Source: Pristionchus mayeri (taxonomy: Eukaryota; Nematoda; Chromadorea; Rhabditida; Neodiplogasteridae). Taken from it: a DNA stretch of 64,000 nucleotides. Below the pieces are notes generated by a model. The model was given only the letters and a program-made list of their open reading frames with translations. It was not told the origin of the DNA and did no database searches. Below, piece after piece: positions 54,426 through 64,000 of this stretch; within the stretch, counting starts at the first letter, position 1; every line of letters starts with the position of its first letter. Both the position numbers and the translations under genes were made by a program. The stretch is from the NCBI GenBank assembly GCA_036245805.1, contig BTRK01000001.1, positions 5,456,001-5,520,000 of the forward strand, in the 5' to 3' direction.

Positions 54426-57400
54426 TTACCCTCTCAAGCAGAATCCGCAGCTGGCTCCGCAGAATTCCCTCATGATCTTCTCGTAGAATAACACTCGACA
54501 CCGATCGAGCCAGCGCCAGCAAAGACTAGTGCGGTCCTGACACAATTCCGATCCTGAAAAATTCGAAATTTGAATCTCGCTGATATTTTTCCAAAAAAGG
54601 CGAATTTGAAATCCAGACCTTCCAAGGGCTTGGTTATGGTGTCGACTGTCATGCCTATGTTATCGAAGTTGGTCGCTCCGATCATCTGAACATTTACTAT
54701 TTCGGTAATGGAAAAGATCCAAGATCAATCAATTCTGTGATTGGAGAATTTTGGCAGAGCCTGTTGTTTTTTCCAATCCACTTCAACAGTTCTTATTACG
54801 GATGAATGCCTTAAGAATTTCCCACGTGCAATTTTAAAAGGGAACATGAAATGGCTACTATTAGGGTGTCCCATAATTTTTTAGAATTTGTTTGGCATTT
54901 TTTGTTCTTAATATTTTACCAACAGATAGCAACATTCCATCAGCAATGTAGGCCCCATGTATTCCCTCAACCTTCTCCCACCTACAGGGCAGGGTCCCGA
55001 TTCCTCTCTTACAGAAGGCTAGGGGCTTGAAGTCAATACAGTAATAAAACTCCCTCTCCAGATCTCCTCTTTTGTTGAACTTAATTTCCGTGTAGAAGTC
55101 AGCAAGAGATCTGAATGCGTGGTAGTCGCATGGGGAATGGTCTGAGGTGTATGCTTTATGAAGGAGCCTTTCGATGTTTAGTTCCTTCGTTTTCTTCTAG
55201 GTGATTATCGCATGATGGGATCTACCATTATCAAGTAGGCGAACGATTTTTCCATGGCTCACGAGTTAGGGAAGCACTCGATTGGCCATCTCCTCCTGTT
55301 CAGTAGAAAATACGTCATCCTTAACGGTGAGCCCAGGTGTGAGAATCCCATCATAGATATGACCGAGTGAGGAAAAGAAGAAGATCAGGAATTCTTTTTT
55401 TTCGCGAGACTCTTTCTTCGGGCGGGCTCTGGCTTCCCATCGGCGTCAGTACACTGTAGCTTCTACTCAGGGTTGTTGCACGTGATCCACTCACCCTTCC
55501 ACTGCGTGATCTTGTGGATCCAATAAGTATTGGGTTTGCAATATGGTAAATGGCGACAGATATCGACTCGCGATTTGAGCTGTACCATGTTTAGGTCATT
55601 AGAAAGCACTTTACGGCGCATGTGCTTCTTGTGAGCCCGATAGAAGAGATGGCGCAGGTGGATTTAGAAGTACTTCTCTCGCCCTCCAACTCGCACACAC
55701 TAAGTTTGGTCTTACTTGCGAGGGCTGTGAGTATGGGGTGTTTAATCGGGGCGGATCTGGCGATCATAGTGAGGTGGTCTGGGAGCTCGTACTCCCAGTT
55801 TTGAAGAGGGAGAACAAATTCAAGTAGGTGGTAAGGAAGTGGTCATGTGGAGCTTGCGATACCACCAGTTCTTTACGATCCTTGGTGGCTGAGCGATCAA
55901 ACAGGAAGGAGTGAAATAAAACTAAGCATCAACCTCGACGAGTACCCATTACTAGAATGTGTGAAACAACTGAAAGAGTGATATAATTCCGGTTCTGTTT
56001 GTAGTCAATAATTATGAAATAGATTATCTATCGTTCAGATTGTGAGATCATGTCAAGCTATTACGCAGTTCTGTTTTAGGGCTCGTGATAACCAGTTTGC
56101 TAAGAAATTATGGGACACCCTATTAAATAAAATAAATAGGTGAAGAATTCGAGTTGTCTGGGTGATGACAGGCAGCCTGCCCGATCCATCCACAACAGCA
56201 GTTGGCGTTCCTGAAAGATCAAATATCAAGTTTGGATAATGTATGAGAAGAAAACCAGTTGGAACAAGGGTGAAGCCTGCTCGAATGAGAAAAAAAAGTT
56301 ATACATAAATTCAGAAAAATTTTGGTGGGTTAAGGTCTATTCAATCAGTGTACCTCCCAGAGCTGTTGGTGGAGGCGGAATTCCAGGCGATGGAATGATT
56401 CCTGGCTGAGGTATTTGAGGGGCTGAAGTTTTAAAATAAAAATAATAGCAAATTGTAAAATGTTATGCAAATTTATCACGAACCTGAAGGTAAATTTTCT
56501 GCGCTTAGAGAGAAAGTTCCTACAATGCACTGAGATTTTTCAGTTGTCGACTCAAGGCACGCGATCACAGAGCCCTTTTCTTGTCAGATATTCCATCCAA
56601 CAAAATGATTTCCATTTTTAATAATTCTCGGAAACAAAAGATCAAAGATCATACCAATAATAGTCGGCGTCAAAACTGCAGATGCTGCCAACTGCTCAGT
56701 GCACGAGTACATCATATTGATCTTGAGAATGTCTGTCTGGAAAACATCAAAGATCAATTAATATTCGGAATTCGGGTAATCGTCTCTACATTCTACATAT
56801 GCACGCTCTTTATCGCTTGATCGATGATAGAATGAGTTCATGAAATGGTTTTCGGATTTTCGACATCATCAAATGCTAAGCGCGATTCGTGACTTATTGT
56901 CCGACAAAGGCCACAGATGAACTCGCCGGACTGAAATCAGTCGCTGTTCCGATGACTTTGGTCATCGCCGGTCTTCTCGCAACCATCGTGTGGAAGCCGT
57001 TCTAAATCGAAATGATTGTTTGTGTTTTTTTTAACAAACACGACAACAATTGTGAAATACCTTTGAGAAAGCGAATGAGTCGTAGTGCATCACGGAGAAG
57101 TAGTCATAGGCCTTCAGATAACAATTTATTTGTAATGGCCCATTCTTTTTCGACAAACTCCTAATGAGACGATAGATACAGCCGATGAAATAAAAATCAA
57201 TTAGGAATGTAAATTACATATACAAATCAAAAAAATTAAAATATACAATTACATATACAAGCCAAAAAAATCAAAACGATTACCTGTCCATAGTATGAAG
57301 CTTCAGTGGGATCGACCTTGCCGAATTGATCGTAGGCACCTGACAATAGTAAGGTATGTACCGTGGAACGACATTAACAAATTGAATTAATCAAAACTTG

Positions 57401-59151
57401 ATAACTTGTTAACCAGTTGAGTTTCAAAAGAAATTCATAACAAAAGTGAACATGTCACAAATACAGTAGCGGACAAGTTTAGCCCCAAAATTCGAATTGC
57501 AATAACTTCTTTCAAAATTGAGCTAGAGACTTATGGTTTCGACCATTCGATAGGTGAATGTCAGGAGAAGATAGTCATATGGTGCATGATCTGAAACACA
57601 TTTTTCGCGGGTTTCTGAATTTAATTTTTGGCATTAAAATTTTCACCTATTTTTTGAAACTCAGCCGTAAATTGATGTTACCTCACACGATCCTTTGATG
57701 GAAGTATTATCATTGATGTTTACAATCAACTACCTGACTTGCCCATTGCACATCAGAAATAGCTAATATATCGATTTTTCGGGACATCCGAAATATGTTT
57801 GGATGGCTATTTCTTCGGTACCAGTTGAGTGATAGGGCTCATATTTTGCAGATACTATACAATAGTAATGAATATACACTAAGCCAAGTTTGATAGTGAT
57901 CAGACAACACATTTCAAAAATCGAAAAAAAAATTTACCCCACTTTTCACTGATGTGGAATCGACCTTTAACGTTTTCGAAAAAATCCGCTTTTTTGCAAC
58001 TTTAAGCATAAACTATTAGTAAATAATTGTGCAAAATCGCAAAGTGAGGTGACTCTTCCAGCACATTTTACAGCCTAATAGCCATCGAGAGTCAGATAGT
58101 CATGAGCCGTCAAACACGGTACAAGGTCAAATTGAATCTTATCCAATTTGCATAAAAAGCACTTATCAGCTTCTCAAGTCCTAGATATGCACATTCCTCA
58201 TTGAATTGGACCCATTTCTAAAGAAACTCTCCCGTTAGGCGAGATCGCCTTTCGCTTCGGGCAATTTCGACAACTTTCGCCATTCTGACCCTCGGTGGCT
58301 ATTAGGCTGTAAAATGTGCTGGAAGAGTCGTCTCAATTTGCAATTTTGCACACTTATTTATTAATAGTTTCTGCCTAAAGTTGCAAAAAAGCGGTTTTTT
58401 TCGATAGCGTTAAAGGTCGATTCCACATCAGTGAAAAGTGGGGTCCAACATTTTTCGATTTTTGAAATTTGTTGTCTGATCACTATCAAACTTGGCGTAG
58501 TGTATCTTCATTACTAGTGTATAGTACCTGCCAAATATGAGCCCTATCACTCAACTGGGACCGAAGATATAACCATCCAAACATATTTCGGAGGTCTCGA
58601 AAAATCGATATGTTAGCTCTTTCTGATGTGCAATGGGCAAGTCAGATAGTTCACTGTAAACATCAATGGTAATACTTCCATCAAAGGATCGTGTGAGGTA
58701 ACATCAATTTACGGCTGAGTTTCAAAAAATAGGTGAAAATTTTAATGCCAAAAATTAAATTCAGAAACCCGCGAAAAATGTGTTTCAGATCATGCACCAT
58801 ATGGCTATCTTCTCTTGACATTCACATACCGAATGATCCAAACCATAAGTCTCTAGCTCAATTTTGAAAGAAGTTATTGCAATTCGAATTTTGGGGCTAA
58901 ACTTTTGTCCGCTACTGTAATAATTCGAAGAAGTTTTCATTATATATTTTTTTTAAATCAACTATTCATCCTTCATGTGATAGGTTCATACTATCGTGAC
59001 ACAACACTTATTTGAGCGAATTGGGCATGCATTCTTAGTAGAACTTCATAGATAATTTTCTGTAGGATCTTCTAACCTCGATCGATATTGTGCCAGAGTA
59101 TCGTAATGTGTTCATCTCGGTCCCATCGTTCGTGTTCATGGTAGAATCCGA
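54426..59151 (-). CDS. Astacin (NAS-type) metalloprotease with C-terminal ShKT domain, partial at 5-prime end
   Basis: Minus-strand exons join in phase: 59151-59077 (GFYHEHERWDRDEHITILW, the second half of the astacin zinc motif with its third His and Glu), 57349-57294 (AYDQFGKVDPTEASYYGQ), 57111-57061 (AYDYFSVMHYDSFAFSK, the Met-turn SVMHY), 57001-56927 (NGFHTMVARRPAMTKVIG ... DFSP), 56736-56655 (TDILKINMMYSC, the usual end of the catalytic domain), about 56570-56484, 56422-56354 (Pro-rich linker IPPPPTALGG), 56210 to about 56169, 54685-54619, and 54553-54426. The last encodes a ShKT domain (ELCQDRTSLCWRWLDRCRVL ... MREFCGASCGFCLRG) followed by TAA. The exon with the HExxH half of the zinc site and the signal/propeptide were not found upstream; they may lie beyond the repeats at 59160-64000. 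It would be a secreted zinc endopeptidase, as in cuticle or digestive nematode astacins. Introns carry a Tc1-type foldback and a dead mariner; one intron needs a GC donor. Confidence 0.88.
54861..56122 (-). mobile_element. Dead mariner in an astacin intron (about 1.26 kb)
   Basis: Ends TTAGGGTGTCCCATAATTTT and the inverse (AAATTATGGGACACCCTA) with TA at 54859-54860. Minus-strand relics of the transposase remain: HSPCDYHAFRSLADF near 55130 and WEKVEGIHGAYI near 54960, homologous to the C-terminal half of the 23611 and 26606 elements. Many stops and frameshifts are present. Confidence 0.82.
57474..58917. mobile_element. 1.44-kb Tc1/mariner-type foldback element
   Basis: The whole element is one long inverted repeat centred near 58195. 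It starts CAGTAGCGGACAAGTTTAGC and ends with the inverse (GCTAAACTTTTGTCCGCTAC TG), with TA at 57472-57473 and 58918-58919. Arms of about 600-700 bp match closely, for example ATGGTGCATGATCTGAAACA in both. No transposase frame. It lies in the astacin intron between the zinc-motif exon and the exon at 57349. Confidence 0.9.
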
Positions 59152-59325
59152 CTGAGTGCAAATTCCTAAAAGCCGGTTCCAAAAAAACGGCCAACACCAA
59201 CAGTGTTCTCGTCCCCGATATACTCTAGCATAAATATTTCGAGAATATTGCTCGAACTTTCGGCACCTAGTGCCGCAGAGGGGCCGTATTCATGCAATCT
59301 CTCAGAAGACTCGTGATATTTACAA

Positions 59326-60264
59326 TAGGGATGGCAAAAATAGTCATTTCGATTGTCCCCGACCATTCTTGTCCTCATTTCGCGGACAGCGCTGTGTCCA
59401 CGGACAATGAATGGTCCAAACAATGGGGACAATAAGTTGTCGGGGACACTCGAGTGTCCCCGATTGAGGACAATCGAGTGTCCCCAGTTTTACAATAGTG
59501 CCAAAATCGATTTTAAAATTGTTTTCTGCTCGAAATATCATAGCTGCTCACGCTGCTGGCGAACCACATGACCACCCCATTAATACTACCTGCTGTTAGG
59601 TTGTGCGCAAGCATGAATAGGTCAACACTAAGTGGCATCCACAATCTAGCATGCATTACTACCAGGTAGCGTATGTCGCTACCGTAGTCCGTGACTATCG
59701 CAAACTGAGTTTATTTAAAAAAAGAATAAAGTTCCGTGTCCTTTCGACTCTACAGTACTCCTTAAAACATATGGCTACCGCAATAAAGGAACAATATCCC
59801 ACACCAATCGCTTTTTCTGACTTTTCCAAAACTTTTTCACTTTAGTTGATTATTGGCATATGACGAGCCCATTGTAAAGTACCCCTTGCTACCGTAATCC
59901 ATCAGCATGATTATTTCCGCGCACCGACATGTGTCAGTAGGTGCCAAAGGTTCCAGGGTAGCAGTTCGATCGATAGGGTTCTCGTTTCTAGCGGGTGAGA
60001 ATGTTGTGGCTGTGTTATCAGTTAAGTTGTGGTATGTGTTTATTATAATTGTAATGTTGATAAATTACTAATATTTAAATCCATTATCGAACTTTTCACA
60101 TCTCAAAAATATCAGTTCGAAATCGGGGACACTCTAGTGTCCCCATCATTTTCCTCGGGGACCATTCATTGTCCTCGAGGCGAGAGAGCATTTCTCGAGC
60201 GACTCATTCCTGTCTCTCAGCGCGCGCCCGGAGCGGCGTGGCAGGACTATTTTGGCCATCCCTA
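59326..60264. mobile_element. hAT-type foldback element (939 bp)
   Basis: An exact 8-bp duplication ATTTACAA (59318-59325 and 60265-60272) flanks TAGGGATGGCAAAAATAGTC and the inverse GACTATTTTGGCCATCCCTA. Eight-base duplications and TAGGGATGG-like ends are typical of hAT elements. Inside are many GGGGACACTCGAGTGTCCCC-like palindromic motifs and a stretch with GTCGCTACCGTAGTCC shared with the foldback at 6205-6955. No transposase. Confidence 0.85.
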
Positions 60265-61120
60265 ATTTACAATAGTACTCAAAATTATTGGGACACTTTT
60301 TATTGTTGTAAGTTTATGCCCAGAAAATTATCATCCCGAAACTGAGGTCTGGTATAAAAAATCCGTCGGAGATTATGACTGTCATATTGGGGTATGACGA
60401 AATCGCGTAGTCATTGCGTATTGATGACGCTATCGAAATGACGCTTTTTTTTCAAATGGATTTTTCCTGCTCAGCAAACTTTCTGAAGTTTGAGGCTTGT
60501 AGGAGGAAATGCAGATCTCGGCTTCTAGACGAGCTAGAGACTCGTTCAAATTACCAAAATGACCATAATGATTCCAGTTTATCCTGATAATGCGATAACG
60601 ATAACTCATGACTTGCCAGCCTAAGGCACGAAAAAATCACTTTTTACAAATGACCGATTTTAGCGGATTCACATAATTGCGGGAAATTTGTCTAAAATTC
60701 TGATTTTTTGCGTAGGCATACTTTTTCAAAACGTTACATGGATTTTTCCTGCTTGTCAAAGGTCTGCGAATTTTTTTTGTAGTTTCTGCACTTTTTTTTA
60801 TTTTTTTCGTTGGAAATTAGGGTTGGTGAAATCGAGTCGAGCCAGTCGAGGAGTCGACCCTCAAGCTCAATTCTAGCTCGGCTCGATTCGAGCCTGAGTA
60901 ATCGAGCCGCTCGAAAATTATGCAAACCCGATCGAGCGGCTCGACTGCGAGAGTGAAGGGTCGAGCGGCTCGATTGGCTCGACTCGGCTCGACTCGGCTC
61001 GACCTTTCGAGCACAATTATTAAGGCAGATCTATGTCGTTCTTAAAAAAGGTAAAAAACTCTAAAATTCTGATTTTACCGGTGTCGTTCTTACCATTGTA
61101 GTTATGTGCTCCTAGTCCAG

Positions 61121-61192
61121 TGACCGGTTGGTGAAGTGGTTGCATTTTGCATCTTGAATAAAAAAAGCAATTGGTTCGATTCCGCTTGATGG
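61121..61192 (+). other. tRNA-like segment
   Basis: CCGGTTGGTGAAGTGGTTGC (D arm/A-box-like), TTTTGCATCTTGAATAAAAA (anticodon-arm-like) and TTGGTTCGATTCC (B box). Stems are imperfect; probably tRNA-derived. Confidence 0.5.
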
Positions 61193-61257
61193 TTATTGTT
61201 GCTCATTTTTCATTCATCTTTTAATCACTGTAGCCTAAAACCTTTAACAAAAACGAA

Positions 61258-61325
61258 CAATTAGCGATCGGAATTGAACCAGCATCTTGCAGTTACAAGT
61301 TGCAAAACGTTACCGCCACATCAAC
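61258..61325 (-). other. tRNA-like segment, inverted partner
   Basis: On the minus strand: CCGGTTGATGTGGCGGTAAC, an anticodon-arm-like TTGCA...TGCAA hairpin, then GCTGGTTCAATTCCG as a B box. The anticodon arm is better preserved than in the partner at 61121-61192. The acceptor stem was not confirmed. Confidence 0.55.
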
Positions 61326-61475
61326 CGGACAAATGTCTATTTTGCGTGAAACGATAATGGTGAGAAGGGCGCTGAAACTATGTAATACGATCGGCTGGCT
61401 CGGGTCGAGCCGTTCGACCCTTCACTCTCGCAGTCGAGCCGCTCGATCGAGTTTCGAGCCAACTCGAGCCAATGT

Positions 61476-62784
61476 AATATTAGCTTCTATGTAGGGGCGC
61501 TACAAGCACTATTGGGGCACACTATTGTAAAAACATTTAAGGTCATGTCTCATTCATCTTGCAATGCCACAATATTTTGAAAAAAATTTTTCAAACGACA
61601 AAAATTGACAAAAAATCAATTTCTGGAATGTTCGAAAAGGTCCAATCTCCTGATGAAAGAAACATTCCCGAATTTTGCCTTTTTAAAATATGGTAGATGT
61701 TAGGTAGCTTGTGTGCTAAACCTTAAAATATCGAATCATCTATCGATGCTGAAAAGAAAGATGCTTCGAAAATGGCCATTTCCATAACCAAATACCCATG
61801 TTGTAATATTGAGTTACATAAATTTTGAGAGGACTATTGTTACATGCACAAAAACGAAAATATAAACTCAAAATAGATGTAGCTTCATGTGTGTGTAAAA
61901 TTGGGGGTGCCTATGCATGTTGGTTCGAACATAGGGTGTATTAAAATCACTATCGTCATGCAGATCAGAAGTGCATTTTTTTAAGGGCACCAGCGTGACC
62001 CCATCGTTCAAGAGATGTCAGGGTTCAATAGTGTTTTGAAAAGTACGAATACCACGGTATTCAATGATGGTATGATATTAGCCAAATGTCTGATTTCCGT
62101 AGAGCACAAGTCGAAACAAAAGTAACTCTATTTTCGCACGATGAAGCATTTGGCTTTACCTGGTGTTACCATTACTGTCAATAGAGGCTTCACCCAATAT
62201 GCGCTAAAGAGAGTATCGATGCACTCACTGAATGCATCTAACCATATGAGAATCGGTTAAAAGTAAGGCTCGTAAATCCGAAAATATATAATTGGGGAAA
62301 AGGGAAAATACTTATGGACCAACCTGATTTTTTCGACCCTAGTATTACTCCGAAAAATCGATCGCTTCGAGTAGGAAAATCTAAAAATTCTAAAAAGTTA
62401 GGAATCAATTCTTAAATATATTTTGAACATACCTACGCAAAAAAAAATTACAAAGTGCATGTGAAAGTGATTTTTCGGGCTCTGAGGGTTAATTAAGAGT
62501 TATTGTTTTCATATTTTCAGGATCACCTAGAATTATGAAATCGACAATTTTGATGTTTTGAACGAGTTACTAGCTTGTATAGGTACCGAGATCTGAATTT
62601 CCGATCATGTTTTAGCGGTAAGGCTGCTGCAAAGATGAGGCATTTTTGTCAATACTTTTGCACGTTCATGTAGATGATAGATTAATTTTTGGTAAGTGAA
62701 TATCGTTACACGTGTGAACATTTTCTCTATATATTTTTTTGAATATTATGGTCATAGCTGTCCAGCAGTGGCGGCGACCTCGTA
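61476..62784. other. Gene-free stretch with old repeats
   Basis: Contains the solo end CTTATGGACCAACCTGA at about 62313 (same end as the 9424 element) and, at 62385-62620, the diverged partner of the repeat at 18655-18905. No exon was recognised. Confidence 0.45.
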
Positions 62785-63260
62785 ACCATGAACCCCGGGC
62801 CATTGATTTTTTGGCATGTGGTGGGGAAACCTCAGTATTGCAAGACAAGTCCAAGATGTCATAACCTTCATCTTCTACAGTAACCCAACTTGTATTTGTC
62901 GGCTTCCGTAACCCATACCACCGTAATCTGAGTACTGTACACACACCAAAAAGTAGAAAAACAATCGGGAGATGGCGTGCAAGGATCGGAAAACATTCAA
63001 TGTCCTACAGTATTCTGGTTACAGTAACCCAAATACAGTACCCTCAATAGCTATCGTGAACTGACTTAATTTTGAAAATTGTATTTAACAATTAGTTCCT
63101 TGTTCCCACATCATCGGCTTCAACAGAACTTAAAAATTTGCATTACCGTAACCCAAACTACCGTAATCGGGATACGGTAGCCACACCAAACTGTGCAAAT
63201 CAAGACAAAAAAATACATATTTGAAGCGGTACCGTATTCTGATTACTGTAGTTTGTCATA
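62785..63260. repeat. Diverged arm of the ACCGTAACCC foldback family
   Basis: GCATGTGGTGGGGAAACCT, CAACTTGTATTTGTCGGC and TAATCTGAGTACTGTACAC parallel the right arm of the foldback at 63655-63800 with substitutions, in the same order. Confidence 0.7.
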
Positions 63261-63280
63261 GGGTAATTAAAATTTGCATT

Positions 63281-64000
63281 TCCAGTCGATTTCGAAGAAA
63301 CAAAAAACATTATTTTTTTATAAAAATATTTAAAAAATCAGTCCATGATGGCAATGATAGCTAGCAAGGGTACTGTAGTCAGGTCACTGTAAGCATGCTA
63401 CGGTACGACAATCGGGCTTTTTCATCCCTTACACGCCGTTCACGGACTATTTTTCCACATTTTTGTGTGAGTACGGTACTCAGATTACGGTACTTTGGGT
63501 TACGGTAGCCGATAAATATAAGTTGAGTCAATGTAGATGATGAAGGTTGTGGTACCTTGGGTGGATCTATCTTCACCAAGTTTTCCCCACCACCCTCCAA
63601 AAAAACCATGACCCCCTATTCATGGTTGCTCCAGGTAGTGCTCGACCATGAACCCAGGGTCATGGTTTTTTTGGCAGGTGGTGGGGAAAACTTGGTGAGT
63701 ACAGATCAACCCAAGGTACCACAACCTTCATCATCTACATTGACTCAACTTATATTTGTCGGCTACTTATATTTGACCCAAACTACCGTAATCTGAGTAC
63801 TGTACTCACATAAAAATGTGGAAAAATAGTCCGCGAACGGCGGGTAAGGGGTGAAAAAGCCCGATTGTCGTACCGTAGCATGCTTACAGTAACCTGACTA
63901 CAGTACCCTCGCTACCTATCATTGCCATCATGGACTGATTTTTTAAAATATTTTTTATAAAACCATTTTTTTTTGTTTCTTCGAAATCGACTTCGACTGG
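63281..64000. mobile_element. Foldback element running to the window end
   Basis: The left arm from about 63281 (CCAGTCGATTTCGAAGAAAC) to about 63620 is the inverse of 63655-64000, ending GTTTCTTCGAAATCGACTTC. The centre near 63640 has GACCATGACCCCCTATTCAT-type hairpins as in 6205-6955. Multiple TACGGTA/GTAACC motifs fill the arms. The outer end may lie beyond the window. Confidence 0.82.

Larger units (their letters stand above)
60830..61475. mobile_element. Foldback with TCGAGC repeats and paired tRNA-like modules
   Basis: Outer parts are built on GGCTCGACTCGGCTCGACT repeats. GAGCGGCTCGACTGCGAGAG at about 60934 is inverted as CTCTCGCAGTCGAGCCGCTC at about 61425. Inside the arms are two tRNA-like segments facing each other (listed separately), with a centre near 61200. 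Confidence 0.7.

Noticed and set aside
59166..59432. 88-codon minus-strand frame upstream of the astacin zinc exon
   Set aside because: It spans the hAT foldback boundary and has no HExxH motif, so it is not the missing astacin exon.

Overview
This window is nuclear DNA from a nematode. The evidence is: many short exons with GT-AG (and some GC-AG) introns; an astacin metalloprotease ending in a ShKT domain; F-box genes; a CK1/TTBK-like kinase with a long charged tail; and Tc4/Tc5-like, mariner, RTE, hAT-like and TTAA-type mobile elements. The family mix (PERK/GCN2-type kinases, F-box proteins with a 'LPDLPSDIIR' box, many mariners) is what I would expect of a diplogastrid such as Pristionchus, but the species is inference. 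No bacterial operon, rRNA gene, canonical tRNA gene or CRISPR array is visible. Host genes are split into exons of 35-300 bp, so I rebuilt them from splice sites, exon phases and motifs.

Layout. 1-2142: no supported gene. 2143-8808 (+): a PERK/eIF2-alpha-kinase-like gene that looks dead; it carries an apparent frameshift and one exon is split by a 3.3-kb Tc5-like transposon (2360-5682, TAA target duplication). A foldback (6205-6955), an AACCTCTAA minisatellite and a 458-bp MITE (7975-8432) sit between its exons. 9283-12385 (-): a second PERK-like gene, tail to tail with the first and holding two mariners. 13149-15088: a large foldback. 15509-18644: copy B of a composite transposon carrying a 317-codon ORF and a truncated RTE retrotransposon. 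19254-20467: a mariner-sized remnant. 21358-22835 (+): a multi-exon hypothetical gene. 23611-27522: mariners, one nested in another together with a foldback. 27874-32924 (-): a complete-looking CK1/TTBK-like kinase of about 24 exons. 34687-38664: a near-perfect 1.7-kb inverted duplication carrying a phospholipase-A2-like gene twice. 40324-41573: a mariner-sized remnant. 42583-43442 (+): an F-box gene with one in-frame TGA. 44834-48194: composite copy A with about 0.9-kb terminal inverted repeats. 48465-49715: a full-length mariner with an open DD34D transposase. 50030-51440: a strongly pyrimidine-rich tract. 51643-53531 (+): an F-box-like gene. 54426-59151 (-): an astacin-ShKT gene whose introns hold a dead mariner and a 1.44-kb Tc1-type foldback. 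59326-64000: further foldbacks (one hAT-like with an 8-bp duplication) and tRNA-like segments.

The window is a transposon-dense accessory region. At least a dozen long inverted-repeat elements and about nine mariner-class elements sit between and inside genes of expanding nematode families. The most notable points are the inverted PLA2-like duplication, the chimeric composite transposon, three GC-AG introns required by reading frame, and tRNA-like modules embedded in MITE and transposon arms.
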